NCBI RefSeq assembly: GCF_938015485.1
Contig: NZ_CALLVU010000099.1
Coordinates: 1 to 64,000 of the forward strand
Reading direction: 5' to 3'
Length of the DNA: 64,000 bases
Source of the DNA: an uncultured Lachnoanaerobaculum sp.
GTDB taxonomy: Bacteria > Bacillota > Clostridia > Lachnospirales > Lachnospiraceae
The first letter of the stretch is position 1, and each line of letters starts with the position of its first letter. The position numbers and the translations under genes were made by a program. Shown one piece after another: positions 18,735 to 26,761 of the stretch. The notes under the pieces are model-generated. The model saw nothing but the letters and a program-made list of their open reading frames with translations, ran no database searches and was not told where the DNA came from.

Positions 18735-19223
18735 TTACATAAATGCCCTTGGTGCTACACGCTTTAACATATCAAGCATATGTGTATCGGGGGTGATAAA
18801 CAGCAAAATATTTTCACCATTATTCGGGAAGATAAGACAATAAGAAGATGTCATATCACCTGTGGAACAGTCTATTTTCTTACCGTTTCTTTGACCGTTC
18901 ATCTTAGGAGATGAGGTGGGAAAAGCGGTCTCCAAGGTCTTGATATCCATGGTGAGGATATTTTTTCTCTTGGTCTTATTGTAGATTGCATCAACGGTCA
19001 GGTCTGCATTTAACAGGGAATATTCATATTCTACAGAAAGCTTAGGGTATACAAGATAGTAGAATACAAAGCCGAGTGCAATTACAAGAATCATTGCAAA
19101 CTGTGTGTACAATGTAAGCACAAGCATACAAACTATTGCAATGATATTGATTGCAGACATTATTATCGCGGATGAATCAGGTTTATTCTTCTTTACAAGC
19201 AATTCATAAAAAGTATCATTCAT
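18735..19223 (-). CDS. Membrane protein, DUF6106-like
   Basis: 162 residues. The N-terminus (FYELLVKKNKPDS) is followed by two membrane helices (about 19-37 and 40-57), then a soluble part beginning YPKLSVEYEYSLLNADLTVDAIYNKTKRK and a hydrophilic C-terminal half. This plan resembles uncharacterised clostridial proteins that I recall as DUF6106; the function is unknown. The soluble part is reminiscent of PH-like membrane-associated folds, which is speculation. The start overlaps the end of the regulator gene by eight bases and has AAAGGTG upstream, so the two genes are cotranscribed. Confidence 0.7.
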   Translation of the reverse strand: MNDTFYELLVKKNKPDSSAIIMSAINIIAIVCMLVLTLYTQFAMILVIALGFVFYYLVYPKLSVEYEYSLLNADLTVDAIYNKTKRKNILTMDIKTLETAFPTSSPKMNGQRNGKKIDCSTGDMTSSYCLIFPNNGENILLFITPDTHMLDMLKRVAPRAFM

Positions 19224-20070
19224 TATTTTTCACCTTTAAAAAATTTGTAACCAATATGGCTATGTTGAAGATATCGGCACCTTCAAAAGTCTTTATATCT
19301 ATGCCATATTTTTTTTCTATTTGCTCAAGTCTATAGACTAAAGTATTTCTGTGCATATGCATATATCTTGAGGTCTCGGCGATACTTAAGTTGTGGTGAA
19401 GGAAGGTGGTTGCAAGATGCATACTCTCATCATCTATCACACCGCCGAAGTGTCTTTTTAAAAAATTCTCACATACAGGTCTCGGAATATTGTAGATAAG
19501 CTCTCCCGTACCTAAGTCATTCGGGCTTATCAGCTTCTTATCCGAGCAGAAAATCTCACTGATAAGAAGTGCCTGTCTCAAATCAAGGTACTCCTTTTGC
19601 AAAAGTGAAGTATCACTGAATATATCGCTGTATGCAATATATGCGCCGGTCATACCCTCGGTTTCTATAACGTCAAGAAGCGGATGTGCTATATTATCCT
19701 CTCCAAGGTAGAGAAAACAAAGATGTGTGGAGTCAAGGCTGCAAAGATATTCGGAACTCCTTCCGGGAAAGAGAGAGGTGATTATCTTTTTAATTGTTTC
19801 GTCTATCTTTGTAGGAACATATATAAGGTATAAGCGCATCTTGGTGTCAGGCTTTATATTGAGGGATTGTAAGGCATGGGACTGTTCCTTGTCACGGTAA
19901 ATTCCGTTAAGTATATTTAAAAGAATGTTGGCACTTGAGTACTTTTCTTTATAGGCCGTAGATATTTTTTTCAAAGCCGAAATACTTACCTCATCCTCAT
20001 TTTCAATACTTAACTTTATACCTGTAAGTTTATATATTTTGTTCAATTCTTTTTTAATATCATCATTCAT
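19216..20070 (-). CDS. PucR/CdaR-type transcriptional regulator
   Basis: 284-residue regulator. The C-terminal 65 residues carry the PucR-type helix-turn-helix (HTH_30): LSIAETSRYMHMHRNTLVYRLEQI, followed by GIDIKTFEGADIFNIAILVTNF. The first 200 residues show a GGDEF-derived fold region as in CdaR/PucR proteins (SLFPGRSSEYLCSLDSTHLCFLY), but no recognisable sensor motif. Family members activate purine, sugar-diacid or carbohydrate genes. It lies beside the sugar ABC ATPase and is the only specific regulator near the sugar genes, so controlling them is plausible but unproven. The start lacks a ribosome site and sits about seven bases past a TATAAT hexamer, so the mRNA may be leaderless. Confidence 0.82.
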   Translation of the reverse strand: MNDDIKKELNKIYKLTGIKLSIENEDEVSISALKKISTAYKEKYSSANILLNILNGIYRDKEQSHALQSLNIKPDTKMRLYLIYVPTKIDETIKKIITSLFPGRSSEYLCSLDSTHLCFLYLGEDNIAHPLLDVIETEGMTGAYIAYSDIFSDTSLLQKEYLDLRQALLISEIFCSDKKLISPNDLGTGELIYNIPRPVCENFLKRHFGGVIDDESMHLATTFLHHNLSIAETSRYMHMHRNTLVYRLEQIEKKYGIDIKTFEGADIFNIAILVTNFLKVKNNE

Positions 20071-20071
20071 A

Positions 20072-20084
20072 GCTATATTATAGC
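20072..20084. repeat. 13-bp palindrome over the regulator -10 region
   Basis: GCTATA-T-TATAGC is a perfect palindrome. It contains, on the minus strand, TATAAT (20077-20082), only six bases from the regulator ATG. It could be an autoregulatory operator. Confidence 0.4.
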
Positions 20085-20101
20085 CGGATATAAAATAAAA
20101 T

Positions 20102-20124
20102 AAAGGGGGAAAAGCTCCCCCTTT
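20102..20124 (-). terminator. Terminator of the sugar ABC ATPase gene
   Basis: A perfect 9-bp stem (AAAGGGGGA / TCCCCCTTT) with a 5-nt loop, followed on the minus strand by ATTTTATTTTA. It ends the ATPase transcript and separates it from the regulator gene. Confidence 0.75.
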
Positions 20125-20138
20125 ATATAATCTTTTGA

Positions 20139-21251
20139 TTAGTTTGTAATTGTAAGCTCTGTTTCCTTATCAAAGATATGAATCTTCTCCATATCAAGTG
20201 CGAACTTGGCATGGTCACCTGTTCTTAAGTTTGTTCTAGGGTTTACTCTTGCAGTCATCTGGAAGCCTTCCACATCAAAGTATAGGAAAACTTCAGCACC
20301 CAAAAGCTCATAAACCTTGATATCGGACTCGATAACACTGTCAGGTGAGCTGTTGATAAACAACTGTGAGTCATGCATATCCTCAGGACGAATACCGAGT
20401 ACAACAGTCTTACCGTTGTAAGAACCGTCTTTGAACTTTGCAACCTTTGTTACAGGAAGCTTTAAGTTATGTGAACCGACCTTTAAGAATACATCCTCGC
20501 CTCTGTTTTCAACTACGGCATCCATGAAGTTCATCTGAGGTGATCCGATAAATCCTGCAACGAAGAGGTTCTTAGGAGCATTGTAAAGATTCTCAGGAGA
20601 ATCTACCTGCTGTACGATACCGTCTTTCATAACAACGATTCTTGTACCGAGTGTCATAGCCTCTGTCTGGTCATGTGTAACGTAGATGATTGTAGCGCCG
20701 AGTCTTTGATGAAGCTTTGAAATCTCGATACGCATCTGAACTCTAAGCTTTGCATCAAGGTTTGAAAGAGGCTCATCCATAAGGAATACCTTAGGGTTAC
20801 GAACGATAGCACGACCCATTGCAACTCTCTGTCTCTGACCTCCTGATAAAGCCTTAGGCTTTCTGTCAAGAAGCTTTTCAAGGTCAAGGATTCTTGCAGC
20901 TTCACGAACAAGCTTATCTATCTCATCTTTCGGTCTCTTACGAAGCTTAAGACCGAATGCCATGTTGTCATATACAGACATATGCGGATATAGAGCGTAG
21001 TTCTGGAAAACCATGGCGATATCTCTGTCCTTAGGTTCAACATCGTTCATTACTTTGCCGTCAATCTCAAGTGTACCGCCTGAGATATCCTCAAGTCCTG
21101 CAATCATACGAAGTGTTGTAGATTTTCCACAACCTGAAGGTCCTACGAAAATGATAAACTCTTTGTCTGCAATCTCAAGGTTGAAGTCCTGAACAGCCTT
21201 AAAGCCGTTAGGATAAACTTTTTCAATGTTCTTTAATGATAAACTTGCCAT
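20139..21251 (-). CDS. msmK: Sugar ABC transporter ATPase, MsmK/UgpC type
   Basis: 370-residue ATPase of the MalK/MsmK/UgpC family that powers carbohydrate importers. It has Walker A GPSGCGKSTTLRM, the Q loop MVFQNYALYPHMSVYDNMAFGL, signature LSGGQRQRVAMGRAIV, Walker B VFLMDEPLSNLDAKLR, the H loop YVTHDQTEAM, and a C-terminal TOBE/OB regulatory domain (about 240-370, VVLGIRPEDMHD). AGGAGG precedes the start and a good divergent promoter lies upstream. One such ATPase often serves several sugar importers in Firmicutes. The divergent operon has a binding protein and two permeases but no ATPase, so this protein is its probable energiser. Confidence 0.93.
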   Translation of the reverse strand: MASLSLKNIEKVYPNGFKAVQDFNLEIADKEFIIFVGPSGCGKSTTLRMIAGLEDISGGTLEIDGKVMNDVEPKDRDIAMVFQNYALYPHMSVYDNMAFGLKLRKRPKDEIDKLVREAARILDLEKLLDRKPKALSGGQRQRVAMGRAIVRNPKVFLMDEPLSNLDAKLRVQMRIEISKLHQRLGATIIYVTHDQTEAMTLGTRIVVMKDGIVQQVDSPENLYNAPKNLFVAGFIGSPQMNFMDAVVENRGEDVFLKVGSHNLKLPVTKVAKFKDGSYNGKTVVLGIRPEDMHDSQLFINSSPDSVIESDIKVYELLGAEVFLYFDVEGFQMTARVNPRTNLRTGDHAKFALDMEKIHIFDKETELTITN

Positions 21252-21288
21252 TTTTCCTCCTAAAATGTATAAGAAATTTTATGGTTTA

Positions 21289-21317
21289 AGTATATAAAAT
21301 AAACTTCGACCAATCAA
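21289..21317 (-). promoter_or_regulatory. Promoter of the sugar ABC ATPase gene
   Basis: On the minus strand, TTGATT (21312-21317), a 17-base spacer and TATACT (21289-21294), about 38 bases upstream of the start codon. Confidence 0.7.
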
Positions 21318-21342
21318 TCGCAGACATCACCAAAAATATCGG

Positions 21343-21363
21343 CGTTATTTCGTCAAAATAACG
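21343..21363. promoter_or_regulatory. Candidate operator between divergent sugar promoters
   Basis: A perfect inverted repeat CGTTATTT-CGTCA-AAATAACG. It lies 26 bases upstream of one -35 box and 24 bases upstream of the other, so one regulator bound here could control both the ATPase gene and the glucosidase-ABC operon. Confidence 0.5.
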
Positions 21364-21387
21364 AATAGTGAAAGCCTTAATATATGA

Positions 21388-21416
21388 TTTACATAAAATT
21401 CACATTGTGCTATGCT
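21388..21416 (+). promoter_or_regulatory. Promoter of the glucosidase-sugar ABC operon
   Basis: TTTACA (21388-21393), a 17-base spacer and TATGCT (21411-21416). The leader to the start codon is about 75 bases. Confidence 0.6.
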
Positions 21417-21498
21417 AATGAAAATATATCGACCGTAAAAAACTTAATACGATGAAGGAAGTATACGATAGGTGTAAATAATATAGCGAGGTAAGAAA

Positions 21499-23163
21499 AT
21501 GAAAAAGGCATGGTGGAAGGAAGCTATAGTTTATCAGATTTATCCCAGAAGCTTTTGTGACAGCAACGGAGACGGAATAGGTGATCTTAACGGTATTACA
21601 AGTAAACTTGACTATCTGAAGGAGCTCGGTATAGACGTGATATGGCTGTCTCCTGTGTATAAGTCACCGAATGACGACAACGGCTATGATATAAGTGATT
21701 ATGAAGCTATCATGACCGAGTTCGGTACAATGGATGATTTTGACAAGATGCTTGCTGCGGCACATGAAAGAGGCATCAAGATAGTGATGGATTTGGTAGT
21801 CAACCATACATCCGATGAGCATCCGTGGTTTGTAGAGAGCAGAAGCTCTAAAGATAACCCTAAGAGAGATTACTATATCTGGAAGGAAGGAAAGAACGGC
21901 AAGGAGCCTAACAACTGGGGTTCGGCATTCTCAGGTCCGGCGTGGAAGTACGATGAGAAGACGGATATGTACTACTTACATCTTTTCTCAACAAAGCAGC
22001 CTGACCTTAACTGGGTAAATCCTAAGGTAAGAAAAGAAGTCTTTGATATGATGACAAGATGGTGTGAGAAGGGTATTGACGGCTTCAGAATGGATGTTAT
22101 AAGCCTTATCTCAAAGCCTGAAGGTTTCCCTGATGCAAAGGTTGTAGGGCTTTACGGAGATATGAACATCTGTGCAAACGGACCTAAGGTACATGACTAT
22201 TTGAAAGAGATGAATGAAAAGGTGCTTTCAAAGTTTGATATTATGACTGTCGGAGAGACTGCGGGCGTTACGCTTGATGAGGCTAAAAAGTATGCAAACA
22301 GTGACGGCAGTGAGCTTAACATGGTGTTCCAGTTTGAACATATGGGACTTGACGGTGAAGGAGACTTCAAGTGGTCAACAAAGCACATCCCTCTTGTACC
22401 TTTAAAGGAGAACCTTACAAAGTGGCAGCTGGGACTTGATGAAGTGGCATGGAACAGCTTATATTTTTGTAATCATGACCAGCCGAGAATTGTTTCAAGA
22501 CTTGGGGATGACAGTGACGAGTTCAGAGAGGTTTCGGCAAAGTGTGTAGCTACCTGCCTACATATGATGCAGGGTACACCTTATGTATATCAGGGTGAGG
22601 AACTCGGTATGACAAATACCGTGTTCAAGTCTGTAGACGATTTCAGAGACCTTGAGTCAATCAATGCATATAGGGAGCTTATAGAAAGCGGTCTGTACAC
22701 TAAGGAAGATATGTTCCCGAAGATTGCGCACAAGAGCAGAGATAATGCCAGAACTCCTATGCAGTGGGATGCAGGTGAGAATTCAGGCTTTACCACAGGC
22801 ACACCTTGGATTGCACTCAATCCGAACTATAAGAAGATAAATGTTGCCGACCAGTTAAATAGAGATGATTCGGTATTTCACTACTATCAAAAACTCATCA
22901 AACTCAGAAAAGAGTATGAGATTATAGTATACGGAAAGTATGAGCTTTTACTTCCTGACGATGAAAATATATATGCATATGTTAGAACACTTGGAAATCA
23001 GAAGCTTTTGACAGTGTGCAACTTCAGTAAAGAAAATCACAAGTTTGACTTTTCAGGCTATGAAAATGCCAAGGTTTTGATATCAAATTATAACAGAGAT
23101 GTTAGAGAAGACGGCACATTAAAGCCTTATGAGACAGCTGTTTTATTACTTGAAAATACATAA
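21499..23163 (+). CDS. GH13 oligo-1,6-glucosidase-type alpha-glucosidase
   Basis: 554-residue cytoplasmic GH13 (subfamily 31 type) glucosidase. The (beta/alpha)8 barrel shows region I DLVVNHTSDEH, the nucleophile Asp199 in GFRMDVISL, the acid/base Glu253 in TVGETAG, and the transition-state Asp327 in CNHDQPR, nearly the same numbering as the Bacillus cereus oligo-1,6-glucosidase. The residue after the nucleophile is Val200. In this family Val there goes with alpha-1,6 specificity and Ala, Thr or similar with alpha-1,4 (established for dextran glucosidase and isomaltase). It should remove glucose from isomaltose, panose and dextran fragments. First gene of the ABC operon; the next gene starts 56 bases on. 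Confidence 0.9.
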   Translation: MKKAWWKEAIVYQIYPRSFCDSNGDGIGDLNGITSKLDYLKELGIDVIWLSPVYKSPNDDNGYDISDYEAIMTEFGTMDDFDKMLAAAHERGIKIVMDLVVNHTSDEHPWFVESRSSKDNPKRDYYIWKEGKNGKEPNNWGSAFSGPAWKYDEKTDMYYLHLFSTKQPDLNWVNPKVRKEVFDMMTRWCEKGIDGFRMDVISLISKPEGFPDAKVVGLYGDMNICANGPKVHDYLKEMNEKVLSKFDIMTVGETAGVTLDEAKKYANSDGSELNMVFQFEHMGLDGEGDFKWSTKHIPLVPLKENLTKWQLGLDEVAWNSLYFCNHDQPRIVSRLGDDSDEFREVSAKCVATCLHMMQGTPYVYQGEELGMTNTVFKSVDDFRDLESINAYRELIESGLYTKEDMFPKIAHKSRDNARTPMQWDAGENSGFTTGTPWIALNPNYKKINVADQLNRDDSVFHYYQKLIKLRKEYEIIVYGKYELLLPDDENIYAYVRTLGNQKLLTVCNFSKENHKFDFSGYENAKVLISNYNRDVREDGTLKPYETAVLLLENT

Positions 23164-23219
23164 AAAATATGATAAAATGTTGACAAATATCATAAAGATA
23201 CTCAATGGAGGAGATTAAG

Positions 23220-24575
23220 ATGAAAAAAAGATTCTTGAGTGTTGCAGCAGGTGTTTTGGCGGTATCCGCTATTTTGGCAGGATGCGGTTCAGGTGCTGCA
23301 AAGAGCGAGAGCAGTGCAGATACTCAGAGCAGTGCTGCAGAGACAAAGGCAGGCGAGTCTAAGGCTGATTCAAGCGCAAGTGCAGGCGCACTCAGACTTG
23401 TAAACGGTAAGATTGAGATTGACTCACAGCTTAAGAAAGTAGCCGAGAAGTACAAAGAGAAGACAGGACAGGAAGTTGTTATCGAGTCTTTAGGCGGCGG
23501 TGTTGATATTCAGGGACAGTTAAAGAGCTATAAGGCAGCCGACAATATGCCTGATATCTTCGTTATCGGCGGTGACGGTGACTACGCAAACTGGACAGAT
23601 TCAGTTGCAGACCTCAGCGATTGTGAGTTCGTAAAGAATACAGATTTCGGTTATAAGGATAAGACATCAGGTAAGGTTGTAGGTTTCCCATATGCAGTAG
23701 AGGGTTACGGTATCACATACAATGCCGATATCCTTGAGAAGGCAGGTATCGATCCTGCATCTCTTAAAAACTACGATGCATTCAAAGCCGCTTTTGAGAA
23801 GCTTGACAGCATGAAGAGTGAGCTTGGTATTCAGGCTGTAGCATCTGTTGCTGCAGAGTCGGGTCAGATGTACTGGTCAACAGGTAACCACTTATTCGGT
23901 TACTACTACACAGGCGGACTTGACAGAGGTGACAACAAGTACTTTGATATGGCTATGAAGGGTGAGTTTGACGATCAGAGACTTTCAGAGTTTGCAGATA
24001 TGACAGCTTTACTTTTCAAGTATGCAGATCCGCAGGTACTTATCTCAGGTACATACGATGATCAGCTTGCACTTTGGGCACAGGGTAAGGCAGCATTCAT
24101 TACACAGGGTAACTGGATTGATCCTTCACTACCTACATACAATGTAACATTTAAGGCAGGCCTTTTACCGCTTGCATTTACAAAGGCCGATATGACAAAG
24201 ATCCTTGCAGACAGCCCTTCATGGTGGTGTGTATATAAGGACAGCAAGAATGTAGATGCAGCTAAGAAGTTCCTTGACTACTTGGCAACAGATCCTGATG
24301 CACAGGAGATTCTTGTAAAAGAAGCAGGTATGATTTCACCATATAAGTCAAGCACAATTGAGCCTGAGACACCGCTTGCAGTAAGCTTGAAGTCATATGT
24401 TGACGCAGGTAATACATCTTCATGGGCTTGGTCAAATATGCCTGAGGGTATCGCACAGAATAAGCTCGGTCTTATCTTCGAATCTTTCGCAAAGGGCGAC
24501 ATGACAAATGATCAGTTCGTTACAATGATGAAGACTACAATTGCCGATTATGTTGCAGCAAATAAAAAGCAATAA
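23220..24575 (+). CDS. Sugar ABC transporter substrate-binding lipoprotein
   Basis: 451-residue solute-binding protein of the MalE-like carbohydrate family. The start at 23220 follows GGAGGAG; the in-frame ATG at 23205 overlaps that ribosome site. Lipobox AILAGCGSG ends the signal peptide, followed by a Ser/Ala/Lys linker of about 40 residues. The rest is a two-lobed periplasmic-binding fold: QLKSYKAADNMPDIFVIGG, then GFPYAVEGYGITYN, and tryptophan/tyrosine-rich stretches (MYWSTGNHLFGYYYTGG, SPSWWCVYKD) suited to stacking on sugar rings. The adjacent alpha-1,6-glucosidase and MalQ suggest isomalto- or malto-oligosaccharide substrates. A series of hairpins and a terminator-like stem follow it, consistent with higher expression than the permeases. 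Confidence 0.92.
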   Translation: MKKRFLSVAAGVLAVSAILAGCGSGAAKSESSADTQSSAAETKAGESKADSSASAGALRLVNGKIEIDSQLKKVAEKYKEKTGQEVVIESLGGGVDIQGQLKSYKAADNMPDIFVIGGDGDYANWTDSVADLSDCEFVKNTDFGYKDKTSGKVVGFPYAVEGYGITYNADILEKAGIDPASLKNYDAFKAAFEKLDSMKSELGIQAVASVAAESGQMYWSTGNHLFGYYYTGGLDRGDNKYFDMAMKGEFDDQRLSEFADMTALLFKYADPQVLISGTYDDQLALWAQGKAAFITQGNWIDPSLPTYNVTFKAGLLPLAFTKADMTKILADSPSWWCVYKDSKNVDAAKKFLDYLATDPDAQEILVKEAGMISPYKSSTIEPETPLAVSLKSYVDAGNTSSWAWSNMPEGIAQNKLGLIFESFAKGDMTNDQFVTMMKTTIADYVAANKKQ

Positions 24576-24613
24576 TTAAAAACAATATTTAAAATGCTTC
24601 GCAAATTTTAGAA

Positions 24614-24718
24614 CAGCCGGTTTAAAAGATTTGAGATCGGCTGTGTAAAGTTAATATATATTGCCAAGGCATTTGGATGCTTTGCGGTATTTATCGCAAA
24701 AAACAGATTTTCTGTTTT
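24614..24718 (+). other. Cluster of three intercistronic hairpins
   Basis: Between the binding-protein and permease genes: CAGCCG...CGGCTG (about 24614-24640), TTTGCG-N8-CGCAAA (24681-24700) and AAAACAGA-TTT-TCTGTTTT (24700-24718). Along with the terminator-like stem that follows, they probably protect the upstream message or reduce read-through. Confidence 0.5.
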
Positions 24719-24729
24719 CAAGAACTTAG

Positions 24730-24760
24730 ATGGCGACTTTTTAAAGTCGCCATTTTTTTA
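24730..24760 (+). terminator. Attenuating terminator inside the sugar ABC operon
   Basis: A perfect 11-bp stem (ATGGCGACTTT / AAAGTCGCCAT) followed by seven T. It looks fully functional but lies inside the operon, between the binding protein and its permeases, so it probably sets the ratio of binding protein to membrane parts. Confidence 0.75.
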
Positions 24761-24801
24761 GATATATCTTTATGCCTGATAGGCATTTGAAAGGAGCGAA
24801 C

Positions 24802-25842
24802 TTGAATACAAAAAATGCAAAGACGCTACCACTTATCTTTATGGTGGTAGGAGCGGTATTGACGATTTATGCATTGATTTTGGACTTTATGAAGTCCACA
24901 GGAGAATTAAGAGGATATATACTGATTTTGGGTGTGATTTTATTGATCTTAGGTATATTTAAAATGCCAAATAAAAAGCATACCAAAATAGTAAACATGG
25001 TTTTCTTATTCCCTATGATATTTACTTTTGCAGTTACTGTTATCATTCCTTTTATTTTGGGTATTGTATACTCATTTACAGACTGGAACGGTATACAGGT
25101 TACCAAATTTGTGGGACTGTCCAATTATATTACTATGTTCAAGCAGTCTGATTATGTGTACTCATTTGTAATTACGGTAATATATACGGTTATAAATATG
25201 ATTTTGGTAAATGTGGTAGGTTTTGCTTTGGCACTTGTATGTTCATCAAAGATTAAAGGAACATCATTTTTCCGTTCGGCATACTTTTTGCCTAACCTTA
25301 TCGGAGGTCTTGTACTCGGTTATGTATGGCAGTTTATATTCAACAAGGTATTTACCACAGTATTTGCAGGTTCGGTATCAATGCTTACAAATGCAAACCT
25401 TGCACTGCTTGCAATACTTATAGTTAATACATGGCAGTATGCAGGTTATATAATGCTTATTTACCTGACAGGTCTTCAGACTGTGCCTAAGGATGTACTT
25501 GAGGCGGCAGGAGTGGACGGTGCATCCGCAATCACAACACTCTTTAAGATAAAGATGCCTATGATTGCAAATACATTTACAGTATGTATATTCCTTACAT
25601 TGGTCAACTCTTTCAAACAGTTCGATTTGAACTTGGCTATAACAAACGGTGCTCCGAGCCGTATCATGGGAGCGGATATTATACAGTCTACGGAGCTTTT
25701 GGCTTTGAATATTTATAATACCGCAATCAGAAAGAACAATTACGCACTCGGACAGACCAAGGCGGTTGTATTCTTTATAATACTTGCAGTTGTATCACTT
25801 ACACAGGTCGCAATAAGTAAGAAGAAGGAGGTAGAGCTTTAA
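24802..25842 (+). CDS. Sugar ABC transporter permease, MalF/MsmF type
   Basis: 346-residue inner permease. The start is taken as TTG at 24802 because AAGGAG lies five bases upstream; an in-frame ATG at 24772 has no ribosome site and lies in a palindrome. Eight hydrophobic segments are visible: two extra N-terminal ones (about 8-28, 35-55) before the usual six. The conserved cytoplasmic EAA loop is present (LEAAGVDGASAITTLFKIKMP), where the ATPase docks. The N-terminal two-helix extension is typical of MalF-like permeases. It pairs with the next permease, whose start overlaps this stop (TAATG). Confidence 0.9.
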   Translation: MNTKNAKTLPLIFMVVGAVLTIYALILDFMKSTGELRGYILILGVILLILGIFKMPNKKHTKIVNMVFLFPMIFTFAVTVIIPFILGIVYSFTDWNGIQVTKFVGLSNYITMFKQSDYVYSFVITVIYTVINMILVNVVGFALALVCSSKIKGTSFFRSAYFLPNLIGGLVLGYVWQFIFNKVFTTVFAGSVSMLTNANLALLAILIVNTWQYAGYIMLIYLTGLQTVPKDVLEAAGVDGASAITTLFKIKMPMIANTFTVCIFLTLVNSFKQFDLNLAITNGAPSRIMGADIIQSTELLALNIYNTAIRKNNYALGQTKAVVFFIILAVVSLTQVAISKKKEVEL

Positions 25843-26702
25843 TGAGAGCACAAAAGATTAGAAATGTGGTCGGCACTATTGTCGGCTTTATCGTAGCATT
25901 CTTTATACTTTGCCCGTTTTTCCTTGTTGTAATAAACTCTGCAAAGACCAGTGCGGATATAGTGGTAAGCCCTATCACTTTGCCTAAGAACTGGGCACAG
26001 ATGCTTACCAACTTTAAGGGTGTTATAAATAATACAAATTTCAGCTACTGGAGTTCTTTCAGAAGTTCTATGATAATTACAGTTGTTTCATTGGTACTTC
26101 TGACATTATTTTCATCTATGGCTGCATGGGTATTAAGCCGTCATCACAAAGAGGGTTGGTCAAACTTTATCTTTATGATGTTTGTAGCAGCAATGGTTAT
26201 TCCTTTCCAGGTTGTTATGCTTCCTATACTTACAGTTTTCAAAAACATAGGAAACTTCACAGGTATTCAGATGCTTTCAAGCTATAAGGGAGTGGTATTT
26301 GCTTACCTGGGATTCGGCGGTTCCATGTCAATCTTTGTACTGCACGGTTTTATAAAGGGTATTCCGAAGGAGCTTGAGGAGGCCGCATGGATTGACGGAT
26401 GTTCTCCTGAAGGTACTTTCTTTAGGATTATTATGCCTCTTTTACGTCCGGTGCAGATGACTGTTCTTATTTTGAACGGTCTTTGGATTTGGAACGACTA
26501 TCTGCTTCCATCTATTATGCTCGGACTTAACGGTAAGATTAAGACATTGCCTATCGCTGTAAGCAGCTTTGTAGGTTCTTATGTTAAGCAGTGGGACTTG
26601 ATTCTTAGTGCCGCTTTCCTTGCTATGATTCCTATTGTTATTTTGTTCTTGGTTGCACAAAAGCAGATTATACAGGGAATGGTAGACGGAGCTATCAAAT
26701 AA
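25842..26702 (+). CDS. Sugar ABC transporter permease, MalG/MsmG type
   Basis: 286 residues with six membrane helices and the EAA loop LEEAAWIDGCSPEGTFFRIIMP. Its N-terminal helix (VGTIVGFIVAFFILCPFFLVV) and the WIWNDYLLPSIML stretch are typical of the MalG partner. It starts within the previous stop codon, so the two permeases are made in a coupled 1:1 fashion. With the binding protein and the divergently encoded MsmK-type ATPase it would form a complete importer. Confidence 0.92.
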   Translation: MRAQKIRNVVGTIVGFIVAFFILCPFFLVVINSAKTSADIVVSPITLPKNWAQMLTNFKGVINNTNFSYWSSFRSSMIITVVSLVLLTLFSSMAAWVLSRHHKEGWSNFIFMMFVAAMVIPFQVVMLPILTVFKNIGNFTGIQMLSSYKGVVFAYLGFGGSMSIFVLHGFIKGIPKELEEAAWIDGCSPEGTFFRIIMPLLRPVQMTVLILNGLWIWNDYLLPSIMLGLNGKIKTLPIAVSSFVGSYVKQWDLILSAAFLAMIPIVILFLVAQKQIIQGMVDGAIK

Positions 26703-26710
26703 TTATTCAG

Positions 26711-26744
26711 CTCTAAGCCATATGACTCTAAGCCATATGGCTTA
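26711..26744 (+). repeat. Intercistronic direct repeat and hairpin before malQ
   Basis: CTCTAAGCCATATG occurs twice (26711-26724, 26726-26739). The first copy can pair with CATATGGCTTA (26734-26744) in an 11-bp hairpin, and AAGCCATATGGCTT (26730-26743) is a perfect palindrome. It sits between the second permease gene and malQ; role unknown. Confidence 0.55.
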
Positions 26745-26761
26745 AAATATAAGGAGGAATT

